Shown here: positions 44,526 through 55,743 of the stretch, piece after piece | Layout: each line of letters starts with the position of its first letter | Numbering within the stretch: the first letter of the stretch is position 1 | Assembly (NCBI GenBank): GCA_017307955.1 | Contig: JAFKFV010000009.1 | Location: 248,001 to 312,000, forward strand | Length of the DNA: 64,000 nucleotides | Direction: 5' to 3' | DNA from: Allobosea sp. | Lineage (GTDB): Bacteria > Pseudomonadota > Alphaproteobacteria > Rhizobiales > Kaistiaceae | Translations under genes and position numbers: made by a program | The notes under the pieces: generated by a model | The model's input: only the letters and a program-made list of their open reading frames with translations | What the model was told of the DNA's origin: nothing | Databases searched by the model: none

Positions 44526-44944
44526 CCGGGCTTGGCCTCGACCGCCGACCGGCCGAACACGACCTCATGCATGATGCGCCCCGGCAGCAGCGTGAAGATG
44601 CCGGCGATCACCAGCGCGCCGATGAAGAGATTGCGCGCGAGATGACGGTGCATGCCGACCTGATGGCGGCGCGCCTTCAAGACGAGGGTCGGAAGCACGA
44701 TCAGCGTCAGGATCGACAGCAGATGGATCAGGCTGAACGGCCCGAAGGTGCGGATCGTGTGAATCCAGAAGGACGAGCCGGCGACGACGGCCATCAGGAG
44801 AACCCACAGCCAGCCGACCGAGCGATGCGGCAGCGTTCCCTTTGGCGCCGCGAATTGCACGATGCCGATGGCGAGCGCCGCCAGCGCCGCGAAGGCGTGA
44901 AGCTGGATGACCGGAGAGGCTTCGAGCAGCGGAGCCCACGACAT
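44522..44944 (-). CDS. DUF2306 membrane protein
   Basis: A 140-residue protein with four predicted membrane helices and a DUF2306-like pattern: LHAFAALAALAIGIVQFAAPKG, HRSVGWLWVLLM, HTIRTFGPFSLIHLLS and RRHQVGMHRHLARNLFIGAL. The conserved His residues suggest haem or metal binding, but this is not established. The ATG at 44944 has AAGGAAGG upstream; the longer open frame is not supported. It follows the MOSC gene by 14 bases and is the last gene of the minus-strand run beginning with ssb. Confidence 0.85.
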   Translation of the reverse strand: MSWAPLLEASPVIQLHAFAALAALAIGIVQFAAPKGTLPHRSVGWLWVLLMAVVAGSSFWIHTIRTFGPFSLIHLLSILTLIVLPTLVLKARRHQVGMHRHLARNLFIGALVIAGIFTLLPGRIMHEVVFGRSAVEAKPG

Positions 44945-44958
44945 GCCGCAACCTTCCT

Positions 44959-45711
44959 TCAGGAGAGGATCAGGGAGTCCCCCACATGAAGCATGCCGCC
45001 GCCCCTGACTTCGGCATAGACGCCGCAATCCATATGGTCATAGAGCCTCAGGAGGCTGGCCGGGATTTCCATGTCGCGCTCGGCGGTGACGGGATCGACA
45101 TTGGTCGCGACGCAGCGGCGGGTGCGCTTGATGATGGCGATCTCCGCCGTGCCGAGCGCCGCGCGCTTCCCCACCCAGTCCAGCTCCACGAAGGGCGGCA
45201 GGCCGGTCAGGTAGACATTGGCACGGAAGCGGAGCGGATCGACGCTCCGGCCAAGCGCGAGACCGAGCGCGGCGACGGTCGCGAGATTGATGATCGAGAT
45301 CAGCGGCTTGCCGACATCGGAAAAGCTGTGGCCCGGCGCGTCGAGCACCTTCAGGGGCCCGCGCGCCTCCTCGCCCATGAACTCGGTGAGGAATGTCTCC
45401 GCCGCCGCCCGGCCCTCCTCCGACGACAGGCGGAACGTCGCGGCCGCATCGCCCTCGACAAGCCAGTCATGCGTCTCCGGATCGAGCGTGGTGCGCAGCT
45501 TCGCCAGCCGCGCATTCTTCATCAGGCAGAGAAACTTGGTCTTGGGCTGATAGGCCGGCGCCTCGGGATCGAAGTCCGACGGCCCGTTTTCGACGGCATA
45601 GACGCGGTCGCCGGGGATCGTGGAATGACGGGCGAGCGGCGCGCTCTGAAGCCTCTCGGGCGAGAAGCCCTTGACCGGGTAGCGATAGAGGCTCTCGACG
45701 GTCGCGTTCAT
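44959..45711 (-). CDS. MOSC domain protein
   Basis: A 250-residue protein with the N-terminal MOSC beta-barrel (VESLYRYPVKGFSPERLQ) and a C-terminal MOSC domain. The conserved Cys is in RRCVATNVDP, the likely molybdenum-cofactor ligand as in mARC and YcbX. It may therefore reduce N-hydroxylated compounds or sulfoxides. No ferredoxin domain is attached. The ATG at 45711 has GGGAG nine bases upstream; the open frame extends 14 codons further. It starts only four bases past the end of the TPR-glycosyltransferase gene, so the two are coupled. Confidence 0.9.
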   Translation of the reverse strand: MNATVESLYRYPVKGFSPERLQSAPLARHSTIPGDRVYAVENGPSDFDPEAPAYQPKTKFLCLMKNARLAKLRTTLDPETHDWLVEGDAAATFRLSSEEGRAAAETFLTEFMGEEARGPLKVLDAPGHSFSDVGKPLISIINLATVAALGLALGRSVDPLRFRANVYLTGLPPFVELDWVGKRAALGTAEIAIIKRTRRCVATNVDPVTAERDMEIPASLLRLYDHMDCGVYAEVRGGGMLHVGDSLILS

Positions 45712-45715
45712 TCCA

Positions 45716-47698
45716 TCATCTCCCATCCTTGAGGCCCGCGACGGCGGCGGCAATCCTGCTGAACAGTTCGTTCCAGTCGCCGCGCCGCGCCTGGCGCATC
45801 AGCCGCGCCGAGGGATACCAGGGCGAGTGCTCGGCGCTCGGCCCCCAGCGCCATTCCGGGACCTGCTTCAGCGCGACGATCAGCGGCCGGCCGAGCGCGC
45901 CGGCGAGATGCGAAACGGCGGAATCGATCGAGACGACGAGGTCGAGATTGGCCATGACCGCCGCCGTATCCATGAAGGAGTCCGGCCCCGAGGCGAAATC
46001 CTCCGGCAGGACCGTAACCGCCATGCCGGCGGGGAGCGCGTCGATCTGCTCGATGCCGGCACCCTTCTGCAAGCTGACCAGTTCGACACCCGGGAGAGCC
46101 GCAAGCGGCGCGAAGGCGGCGAGCGGCACCGAGCGCAGACGGTCGACGGCGGCGTTCGGATTGCCCTGCCAGGCGATGCCGATGCGGAACGGAACTTTCG
46201 GCAGGCGCTCCCGCCAGGCTGCGGCACGCGCCGGGTCCGCCGCGAAATAGGGGACGCGGCCGGGGAGGAGATGGTCGCCGAGACCGAGGAGATGCGGCAG
46301 GCTCATCAGAGAGGCATGCACGTCATGCGGCGGCGGCGGCTCCTGCCGCGCCACGACCTCGAGGTTCCCCATCCCGGCAACGAGTGCCTTGAGGCTCTCC
46401 GGCACCTCGACGACGACGGTCTCGCCCCGCTCGGCAAGCAGCGGGGCGAAGCGCACGAACTGGATCGTGTCGCCGAGGCCCTGCTCGGCATGCAGCAGCA
46501 GGCGCCGACCCGCGAGCGGGCTACCGTCCCATTCCGGCGTCCCGGCCTCGCGCGACCGCCAGACCGGCGTGATCCGCCGCTCCTCGAAGCCCGGCCATCC
46601 TTCGGCATGACGGCCGAGGAAGAGCAGCAGCGTCGCGCGGCCATAGACGGCGGCCGGGCGGCCCGGCTCGATCGCCAGCGCGCGATCATAGTCGGCCAGC
46701 GCCCCCTCGAACCGGCCGCATTCGCGCAGCGCGTTGGCGCGATCGGTGAGCAGCCCGGCATGCTCGCGCTTACCGCCGAGGCCGCGGTCGATGGCGGCAA
46801 CGGCGTCCTCGTAGCGCTGCAGCTCATAGAGCGCGCTGCCTTCGAGCGCCGCGAGATCGGGCTCGGAGCGGCGCGCAGCCGGAGCCTTCTCGATCGCCGC
46901 CAGCGCCTCGGCAGCGCGTCCGAGCCTCAGCAGCGTCTTCGCCGTGTTGGTGAGGAGCGTCAGATCCGACGGCGCAGCCGCGAGACCGCGCTCGAAGCTT
47001 GCAAGCGCCTCGTCCACCCGGCCGGCTGAGAGCAGGATCAGGCCGCGGCTGTTCAACAGGTCCGGCCGGCCCGGCGCGGCGGCGAGGGCCCGCTCGATGG
47101 TCCGCAGCGCCTCGTCGGCGCGGCCGAGATCGCGCAAGAGGCGCGCCCGGTTATGCAGCACGGGGACATGGGTGGGACGCGCCACGAGCGCCCGGTCATA
47201 ATCGGCGAGCGCGGCCTCGGCGTTGCCGGAGGCCTGCAGCAGCACACCGCGATTATTGAGCGCCTCGACGAAATCCGCCCGCCGCGCCAGCGCGGCGCCA
47301 TAGCCCGCGAGGGCGTCGTCGTGGCGGCCCATCGCTTCGAGCACCGTCGCCCGGTTATAGGCGAGCTCGGGGCTCGCCGGCGCGGCGATGAGCGCCGCGT
47401 CATAGCTGGCGAGGGCCTGGGCGAGCTTGCCGAGCGCCTGTTCGGAGGCGGCCTTCGCCGCCAGCACATCCGCGACTTGCGGCCGGATGGCGAGCGCGCG
47501 GTCGAAGCTCTCGATCGCCGGGCGGTGGTTGCCCTGCCCTGCCTGGACGAGGCCCATCAGGAAGCGCGCATCGAACAGCTTCGGCATGGCGGCGACGACC
47601 AGCCGGCACTGCTGCTCCGCCTCCTTGAGACGGCCGGCCTGATAGGCGGCGATCGCCCGTCCGAACGTCGCCTGCAGCGCGCTCTGCGCCTGGTTCAT
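45716..47698 (-). CDS. TPR protein with C-terminal glycosyltransferase-like domain
   Basis: A 660-residue cytoplasmic protein. About ten tetratricopeptide repeats (residues 1-385, units such as DALAGYGAALARRADFVEALNNRG) are followed by a GT-B-like domain (about 395-655) with LLLHAEQGLGDTIQFVRFAPLL and DLVVSIDSAVSHLAGALGRPLIVAL, the pattern of the GT9/GT41-related domains often found behind TPRs in bacteria. It may glycosylate proteins, as O-GlcNAc transferase-like enzymes do, or be a scaffold. The acceptor is unknown. It lies 36 bases behind the Mug-like gene and four before MOSC on the minus strand. Confidence 0.88.
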   Translation of the reverse strand: MNQAQSALQATFGRAIAAYQAGRLKEAEQQCRLVVAAMPKLFDARFLMGLVQAGQGNHRPAIESFDRALAIRPQVADVLAAKAASEQALGKLAQALASYDAALIAAPASPELAYNRATVLEAMGRHDDALAGYGAALARRADFVEALNNRGVLLQASGNAEAALADYDRALVARPTHVPVLHNRARLLRDLGRADEALRTIERALAAAPGRPDLLNSRGLILLSAGRVDEALASFERGLAAAPSDLTLLTNTAKTLLRLGRAAEALAAIEKAPAARRSEPDLAALEGSALYELQRYEDAVAAIDRGLGGKREHAGLLTDRANALRECGRFEGALADYDRALAIEPGRPAAVYGRATLLLFLGRHAEGWPGFEERRITPVWRSREAGTPEWDGSPLAGRRLLLHAEQGLGDTIQFVRFAPLLAERGETVVVEVPESLKALVAGMGNLEVVARQEPPPPHDVHASLMSLPHLLGLGDHLLPGRVPYFAADPARAAAWRERLPKVPFRIGIAWQGNPNAAVDRLRSVPLAAFAPLAALPGVELVSLQKGAGIEQIDALPAGMAVTVLPEDFASGPDSFMDTAAVMANLDLVVSIDSAVSHLAGALGRPLIVALKQVPEWRWGPSAEHSPWYPSARLMRQARRGDWNELFSRIAAAVAGLKDGR

Positions 47699-47734
47699 GC
47701 CGCCTCCCGCCAGTCAGTCCCGAACCTGCCTGAT

Positions 47735-48271
47735 CTACCGGTCGGGCGGCGCGACTTCAACACGAGCTGCCACACCTGCCCACCGCGCCGCTGCCAGCTC
47801 CTGCCACGGCCCGAGCGACCAATAGGAGCCGGCGGCGCCGGACGGCGAGGTCATGACATGGACGATGGCCGGACCGATCCGATCCCCGGTCACGCCATAG
47901 GGGATGCGCGATGTCGGCCGGCCAAGGGCGAAGCTCGCGGCGCGCTTCGAGGTGAAGGCGATGCGAAGCGGCGCGTATCGGGCGATCTTCTCATGCAGCG
48001 CCGCGGCATCGACGCGCGAAAGATCGATCGCGTCATCCTGTCCGACATGCTCCTTGGCGACATCGGTGAGCCCGATGCCGTAGCGGAGCACCTCGCGATA
48101 AGCGAGCGGCGCCATGAGATGCGGCGTCAGGCCGACGGCATGAAGCGTCGGCCAGAACTTGTTGCCCGGCTTGGCATAATAGGCGCCGACCCGCGCCGAC
48201 CAGGCCCCCGCCCCGGTGCCGCAGAAGACGATGTCGAGACCCGGCGCCAGGACATCCGGCAGGACGGGCAT
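47735..48271 (-). CDS. Mug-like mismatch-specific DNA glycosylase homologue
   Basis: A 178-residue member of the uracil-DNA glycosylase superfamily. It aligns by eye with E. coli Mug from DVLAPGLDIVFCG onwards, including GNKFWPTLHAVGLTP and GIGLTDVAKE. The first catalytic motif, GINPG in Mug, reads GTGAG (18-22), so the water-activating Asn18 is replaced by Gly20. The second motif NPSGLS reads SPSGAAG (142-148). It may be a different glycosylase subfamily with another catalytic residue, or a binding protein. It is 30 bases downstream of ssb on the same strand. Confidence 0.85.
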   Translation of the reverse strand: MPVLPDVLAPGLDIVFCGTGAGAWSARVGAYYAKPGNKFWPTLHAVGLTPHLMAPLAYREVLRYGIGLTDVAKEHVGQDDAIDLSRVDAAALHEKIARYAPLRIAFTSKRAASFALGRPTSRIPYGVTGDRIGPAIVHVMTSPSGAAGSYWSLGPWQELAAARWAGVAARVEVAPPDR

Positions 48272-48301
48272 GTGCCCGTCACCCGATACCGTGTTGCCCG
48301 C

Positions 48302-48808
48302 CTAGAATGGAATGTCGTCGTCGAGATCGGCGGCGTAGGAGCTGCTCGCGGCCGGCTGGCGGGCGCCGCCGCCGCGCGGGGCTTCGAGCGGGCTGGAGCG
48401 GCCGAAATCGCTGGAGCCGCCGCTGTCATAGTCGCCACCGCCCTCGGACGGGCCGGAACGGCCGTCGAGCAGCGTCAGCTCGCCGCGGAAGCGCTGCAGC
48501 ACCACTTCCGTCGTGTACTTCTCCTGGCCGGACTGGTCCTGCCACTTGCGGGTCTGCAGCTGGCCCTCGATATAAACCTTCGAGCCCTTCTTCAGATACT
48601 GCTCGGCGATCTTGGCGAGGTTCTCGTTGAAGATCACGACGCGGTGCCACTCGGTCCGCTCCTTGCGCTCGCCGCTTTGACGGTCGCGCCAGGTCTCCGA
48701 GGTGGCGATGTTGAGATTGACGATCGGGTCGCCCGACTGCGAGCGGCGCACTTCCGGGTCGCGCCCGAGATTGCCGACCAGGATCACCTTGTTGACGCTA
48801 CCGGCCAT
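48302..48808 (-). CDS. ssb: Single-stranded DNA-binding protein
   Basis: Binds single-stranded DNA in replication, repair and recombination. The 168-residue protein has an OB fold (about 1-112: [50 protein letters not shown]), a Gly/Ser-rich linker, and the acidic tip DDDIPF that recruits partner proteins. It is divergent from uvrA across about 305 bp containing a LexA box, so SOS induction is expected. The Mug-like gene follows 30 bases downstream. Confidence 0.97.
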   Translation of the reverse strand: MAGSVNKVILVGNLGRDPEVRRSQSGDPIVNLNIATSETWRDRQSGERKERTEWHRVVIFNENLAKIAEQYLKKGSKVYIEGQLQTRKWQDQSGQEKYTTEVVLQRFRGELTLLDGRSGPSEGGGDYDSGGSSDFGRSSPLEAPRGGGARQPAASSSYAADLDDDIPF

Positions 48809-49113
48809 GCGCTTTCCTTTCCTCTTGGGCAGCCGCCCGCGCTGGAGCGCAGGCGGCGCCGTTCCTGCCGCAGCCTAGACAAAATCGCCGGCGCTTTCGC
48901 CCGCCTTCGCGTCTTGTCCACAGCGGGGCTCTCGATCTTGAAGGACCCGTGTTCCTTATTTGTTCTAGACAATCGCATTGGCGCTGGCAAGATCGGTTCC
49001 GCTCCGCTAAGGGCGAGTCGCGGCGCGGACCAGCGGGTCCTCGGTGCCGGCGCCGTCTTGTCTCGCGGCGCACAACGCCTAGATTTGCAGTTCGGCTTTC
49101 GCCGCCCTCCCCG
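48809..49113. other. ssb-uvrA divergent control region
   Basis: A gap of 305 bases between the starts of ssb and uvrA. The only firm signal is the GTTC-N7-GTTC box at 48951-48965, near the AT-rich centre. TTGAAG at 48938 could be a -35 for uvrA, but no good -10 follows at the right distance. I see no gene and no hairpin with a T-run. Confidence 0.6.
48951..48965 (+). promoter_or_regulatory. LexA (SOS) box
   Basis: GTTC-CTTATTT-GTTC, an exact match to the alphaproteobacterial LexA consensus GTTC-N7-GTTC. It lies about 143 bases before the ssb start and 149 before the uvrA start, so it can control either or both. Confidence 0.88.
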
Positions 49114-52056
<2,943 letters not shown>

Positions 52057-52060
52057 GCCG

Positions 52061-53137
52061 TCAGGCGCTTTCCGACACGCGATTGCGCCCGCCGCTCTTC
52101 GCGGCGTAGAGGGCGGCATCGGCGGCGCGGAACGTGTCGGCGACCGCCTCGCCCGGCGAGCAGAGCGCAATGCCGGCGCTGATGGTGACCGAGCCGGCCA
52201 CGGGATGGGCGGATACGGTCACGAGATGGCGGACCCGGTCGGCGAAGCGCAGCGCATTCGCCATCGAGACATCCTCGAGGATGACGAGGAACTCCTCGCC
52301 GCCCCAGCGGCCGACCCTGTCCATCGTGCGCAACTGGCTGCGGATCAGCTGCGCCGTCATGACGAGGATCTCGTCACCCACGAGATGGCCGTGCTGGTCG
52401 TTGATCGTCTTGAAATGGTCGATGTCGAACAGGACGAGGGCAGCGCCCCGCTCGGCGTCCTGGTGCTCGAAGGACTGCATCCAGTCCTCGAGAGCGCGGC
52501 GGTTGGCGATGCCCGTCAACGGGTCGGTCCTGGCCGCGTCCTCCATGCTGCGCGCATGACGGGCGACGCGGTCATATTCCGTGCGCAGCATCGTCACCAG
52601 CGACAGCAGCAGAAGCGTCAGCAGATGCGCGACGACCGCATTGACGAGAAGCGCGCTGACCCGAAGATCGTCGCTCACCGAAGCCTGGAGGGCAGCGATG
52701 CCGAGCGCCAGTGACGAGAGAAGGAACGTGACCGTGACGGCGACGACCGCGCGCCGGCGCGGAAAGAACATGAACGCCGCCACATAGAGCGCCGGCATCC
52801 ATTGCAGCGTGTTGGCGACGTCATAGATGCCCTGATCCGGCGGACCGAGCGCGAACAGGGCGACCTGCGCCACGAGATAGAAGGCGACGACGAGATAGCA
52901 GGCGAGTTCCGCGTAAGGCTGGAGCTGCGGCCGCGCGATCACACCGAGGAGGTTCAGGCAGAGAAAGACGATGACGAGCGGATAAGCCCATTCGTCGCTG
53001 GGCTTGATCAGGCCGGCACTCGTCTCGAAAGCCCAGAGCGCGATAAAGACCAACGCGCCGGCCGCGATGAAGACCGTGACAATCTGTCGGCGGCGCCTGG
53101 CCAGCGACGAGAGCGCGTCCGCCGACTCAGACATCAA
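52061..53137 (-). CDS. Membrane-anchored GGDEF diguanylate cyclase
   Basis: A second cyclic di-GMP synthase, 358 residues. About six membrane helices (20-185) form a MASE-like sensor without a recognisable ligand motif. A short coiled linker (185-200) leads to the GGDEF domain (about 200-355). The active site is GGEEF (279-283), with an RxxD inhibitory site (RTMD, 270-273) five residues before it and FDIDHFK as the metal site. It is convergent with uvrA with only four bases between stops, and stands alone. Confidence 0.94.
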   Translation of the reverse strand: MMSESADALSSLARRRRQIVTVFIAAGALVFIALWAFETSAGLIKPSDEWAYPLVIVFLCLNLLGVIARPQLQPYAELACYLVVAFYLVAQVALFALGPPDQGIYDVANTLQWMPALYVAAFMFFPRRRAVVAVTVTFLLSSLALGIAALQASVSDDLRVSALLVNAVVAHLLTLLLLSLVTMLRTEYDRVARHARSMEDAARTDPLTGIANRRALEDWMQSFEHQDAERGAALVLFDIDHFKTINDQHGHLVGDEILVMTAQLIRSQLRTMDRVGRWGGEEFLVILEDVSMANALRFADRVRHLVTVSAHPVAGSVTISAGIALCSPGEAVADTFRAADAALYAAKSGGRNRVSESA

Positions 53138-53301
53138 AGCCCGTTTCAGACGGCTGCCCGTTCCGGCGCATCATCGCTGGTCTCTTGCCGCAGGCCGCGG
53201 ATGCGCGGCCTTCCTCTGACGACAATATCGGCAGCTTGGCCGACAGCCAGCTAATGGCGTGTTTCCGGGCGCTTTTCAACCCTTGGGACAGTCAGCACGA
53301 G

Positions 53302-53352
53302 CCTGTCCTGTCTCCGATTGCAGGCTCAGGGCCGGGCATGACGCCCGGCCCG
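53302..53352. repeat. Intergenic palindromes, REP-like
   Basis: GGGCCGGGC and GCCCGGCCC (53330-53352) form a perfect 9-bp hairpin with loop ATGAC. Just before it, GCCTG (53302) pairs with CAGGC (53322). The sequence style recalls the REP element at 19010-19096. There is no T-run. Confidence 0.5.
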
Positions 53353-53375
53353 AACGATGACCGGGAGCCGAGCGG

Positions 53376-53714
53376 TCAGCTGGCGTAGCCGGCCTGCTTG
53401 CGGAACTGGGCGGCGGTGGCGGCCGCCTGAGTGGCGGGCACGAGCACATAGCCGCGCGCCGACATGCAGGCCTCGGCGGCGCGCAGCGACGCATTGTCGC
53501 CGGGCGGCAGGACGCAGGCGGCGCGGTCGGTCGCGAACTGGTCGGCGAGCGCCGGATTGGCGCGGCCGCTCTGGCCGTCCTTGCGCACCCAGGCGAGCGG
53601 CTCGTTGGCGGAGGCCGCCGGCGGGACGGAGACCTGGGTCGGCGCGGTCGACTGGCAGCCGGCGAGGACGCTGGCGGCGAGGAGTGCGAGGATGGCGGGA
53701 TAGGCGTGCTTCAT
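53376..53714 (-). CDS. Small lipoprotein of unknown function
   Basis: A 112-residue predicted lipoprotein. The signal peptide ends in the lipobox VLAGC, with lipidation expected on the Cys at about residue 20. The mature part has two further Cys (RAACVLPP and AACMSARGYVLVP). The second motif, a Cys-Met-x-x-(R/K)-Gly-Tyr pattern, is frequent in small alphaproteobacterial envelope lipoproteins. No function is known to me. The ATG at 53714 is preferred over 53738 because it begins directly with a normal signal n-region (MKHAYPAIL). Confidence 0.75.
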   Translation of the reverse strand: MKHAYPAILALLAASVLAGCQSTAPTQVSVPPAASANEPLAWVRKDGQSGRANPALADQFATDRAACVLPPGDNASLRAAEACMSARGYVLVPATQAAATAAQFRKQAGYAS

Positions 53715-53862
53715 CGGGACGCTTCTCAGTTGCGGCATTGCGTTGGACCGCCGCGACGCGGGCGACGAGTCGGCTCGCCCGAAGTTTAGCAGAAGGAGCG
53801 CGGCGATGCGACGGCGGAGGGCCGCAAAGGCCCCGGATGCCCCGATGCGCCGCCGCGCCGCC

Positions 53863-54630
53863 TCAGTGATGCGTCGCGCCCGGCTCGTTCATGCCGGTGA
53901 TCACCGCCTCGACGGCGGAGACGCTGGTCGTCTTCGGATCGATGTCGTCGGCGACCACCTTGCCCCGCCGCATGACCACGATCCGGTCCACCACCTGGAA
54001 GACGTGGTGGATGTTGTGGGCGATGAAGATGCAGGAATGGCCGCTGTCGCGCGCATTGCGGACGAAGGAGAGCACGCCCTGCGTCTCGGCGACGCCGAGA
54101 TTGTTGGTCGGCTCGTCCAGGATGATGAGATCGCTGTCGAAATACATCGCGCGGGCGATCGCCACCGCCTGGCGCTCGCCGCCCGACAGCGAGCCGATCG
54201 GCGTCGTCGGCGGGATGTTCTTGGTGATGCCGACCTGTCTCAGCAGATCGCGCGCGACCTCGTTCATCTTCTCCTGGTCCAGTCGGTTCAGGAAGCGCGG
54301 TCCCTTCAGCGGCTCGCGGCCGAGAAAGAGGTTGCGCGCGATCGAGAGCTGCGTGACCAGCGCCGAGTCCTGGTAGATGGTCTCGATGCCGGCCGCGATC
54401 GCGTCATTGGTGGCGCGGAAATTGACCTTCCTGCCGCGCACGAAGATGTCGCCGCTGGTGAGCGGGACGGCGCCCGAGAGCACCTTGATGAGCGTCGATT
54501 TGCCGGCGCCGTTGTCGCCGAGCAGGCCGACGATCTCGCGTTCGTTGACGTGGAAATCGACACCGTCGAGCGCTGTGACGCGGCCATAGGCCTTGCGGAT
54601 GCTCGCCATGCGGATGAGGGGTTCGGCCAT
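53863..54630 (-). CDS. Sugar ABC transporter ATP-binding protein, single nucleotide-binding domain
   Basis: ATPase of the second CUT2-type importer, 255 residues, one nucleotide-binding domain (FrcA-like). Walker A is GDNGAGKST, the signature is LSGGERQAVAIARA, Walker B is LIILDEPTNNLGV, and the switch His is in IAHNIHH. As in the other importer, the D-loop lacks the usual Asp, typical of this family. It starts five bases after the permease stop and is the last gene of the minus-strand operon: binding protein, permease, ATPase. No enzyme genes accompany it, so the sugar is unknown. Confidence 0.93.
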   Translation of the reverse strand: MAEPLIRMASIRKAYGRVTALDGVDFHVNEREIVGLLGDNGAGKSTLIKVLSGAVPLTSGDIFVRGRKVNFRATNDAIAAGIETIYQDSALVTQLSIARNLFLGREPLKGPRFLNRLDQEKMNEVARDLLRQVGITKNIPPTTPIGSLSGGERQAVAIARAMYFDSDLIILDEPTNNLGVAETQGVLSFVRNARDSGHSCIFIAHNIHHVFQVVDRIVVMRRGKVVADDIDPKTTSVSAVEAVITGMNEPGATHH

Positions 54631-54635
54631 GATCG

Positions 54636-55622
54636 TCAGCTCCCCGACTGATGCCGGCGTTCCAGCCAGGAATGGAGCGTCATCATCCCGAGGATGATCG
54701 CGCCGATGAAGATGTTGTAGGCGAGGCCCGGCACGCCGATCAGGACGATGCCGTTGCGCATCACGCGCAGGATGAAAACGCCGAGCACGGTGCCGATGAT
54801 GGTGCCGCGGCCGCCGGTCAGCGCCGTGCCGCCGATCACCACCATGGCGATGACCTCGAGCTCATAGCCCGAGCCGCTGTTGGGATTGGCGGACGAGGTG
54901 CGGATCGACGAGATGATGCCGGCGAGCGCCGCCAGCATGGCGGAGAGCATGAACAGCGCGACCTTGACGCGGTCGACATTGACGCCGCGGGCGCGCGCCG
55001 CGCCGGGGTTGCCGCCGGAGGCCTGGATCCAGTTGCCGACGCGGGTGCCGGTCAGGAGATAGCCGAGCACGACGGCGAAGCCGATGAACCAGAACAGCGA
55101 GGCATAGAGGCGGAACGACCCGACATAGAAGGAGCCGACCAGGATATCCGCCAGCCACTGCTCGCCGGAATTCCATGTCCGCTGCGGGAAGCCGTCGGAG
55201 ATGTAGAGCGCCGTTCCGCGCACGACGAGCAGCATGCCGAGCGTCACGAGGAAGGATGAGATTCGCACGCGCGTCACGAACCAGCCATTTGCCCAGCCGA
55301 TCACGGCGGCGAGCAGCATCGCGACGAGGAAGGCGAGTTCGAGCGAGGCGGCGCCTGTGTTGAACAGCGTCCACATCACGACGGGCGCGAAGCCGAAGAC
55401 GGAGCCGACCGACAGGTCGAACTCTCCGGACGTCATGAGCAGCGTCATCGCCAGCGCGATGAGGCCGAGCTCGACCGTGAAGCTCAGCGTATTGCTGATG
55501 TTTCCGACCGAGAGGAATTCATGATTGATCGACCAGAAGACGGCCAGCTCGACCACGAGGAGGACGAGCGGCCCGAATTCCGGCCGGGCGATGAGTCGCT
55601 GGACGAAGCTGTGCTTTTCCAC
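54636..55622 (-). CDS. Sugar ABC transporter permease (RbsC/FrcC-like)
   Basis: Inner-membrane permease of the second importer, 328 residues, normal single length. The CUT2 pattern is LIALAMTLLMTSGEFDLSVGS near residues 60-80 and QASGGNPGAARARGVN in the later cytoplasmic loop. It should work as a homodimer, unlike the fused permease at 19139. It begins with GTG (55622), with only a weak ribosome binding site. The binding-protein gene is upstream, separated by a strong hairpin that may hold down its expression. Confidence 0.92.
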   Translation of the reverse strand: MEKHSFVQRLIARPEFGPLVLLVVELAVFWSINHEFLSVGNISNTLSFTVELGLIALAMTLLMTSGEFDLSVGSVFGFAPVVMWTLFNTGAASLELAFLVAMLLAAVIGWANGWFVTRVRISSFLVTLGMLLVVRGTALYISDGFPQRTWNSGEQWLADILVGSFYVGSFRLYASLFWFIGFAVVLGYLLTGTRVGNWIQASGGNPGAARARGVNVDRVKVALFMLSAMLAALAGIISSIRTSSANPNSGSGYELEVIAMVVIGGTALTGGRGTIIGTVLGVFILRVMRNGIVLIGVPGLAYNIFIGAIILGMMTLHSWLERRHQSGS

Positions 55623-55693
55623 GAGCGGGGCGCCGATGCTGAGGGTCTGACGTGACAGGACGGCGGGCCGTCCCGCAAGCGGGGGAGAAGGGA

Positions 55694-55719
55694 GCGCGCC
55701 GGCAGGAGAGCCGGCGCGC
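55694..55719 (-). terminator. Perfect hairpin between binding-protein and permease genes
   Basis: GCGCGCCGGC and GCCGGCGCGC form a 10-bp perfect stem with a six-base loop, about 25 bases past the binding-protein stop. There is no T-run, so it is probably an mRNA processing or stabilising element or a leaky terminator within the operon. Confidence 0.6.
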
Positions 55720-55743
55720 CGAACCTTGTCTTCTACCGTGCGG

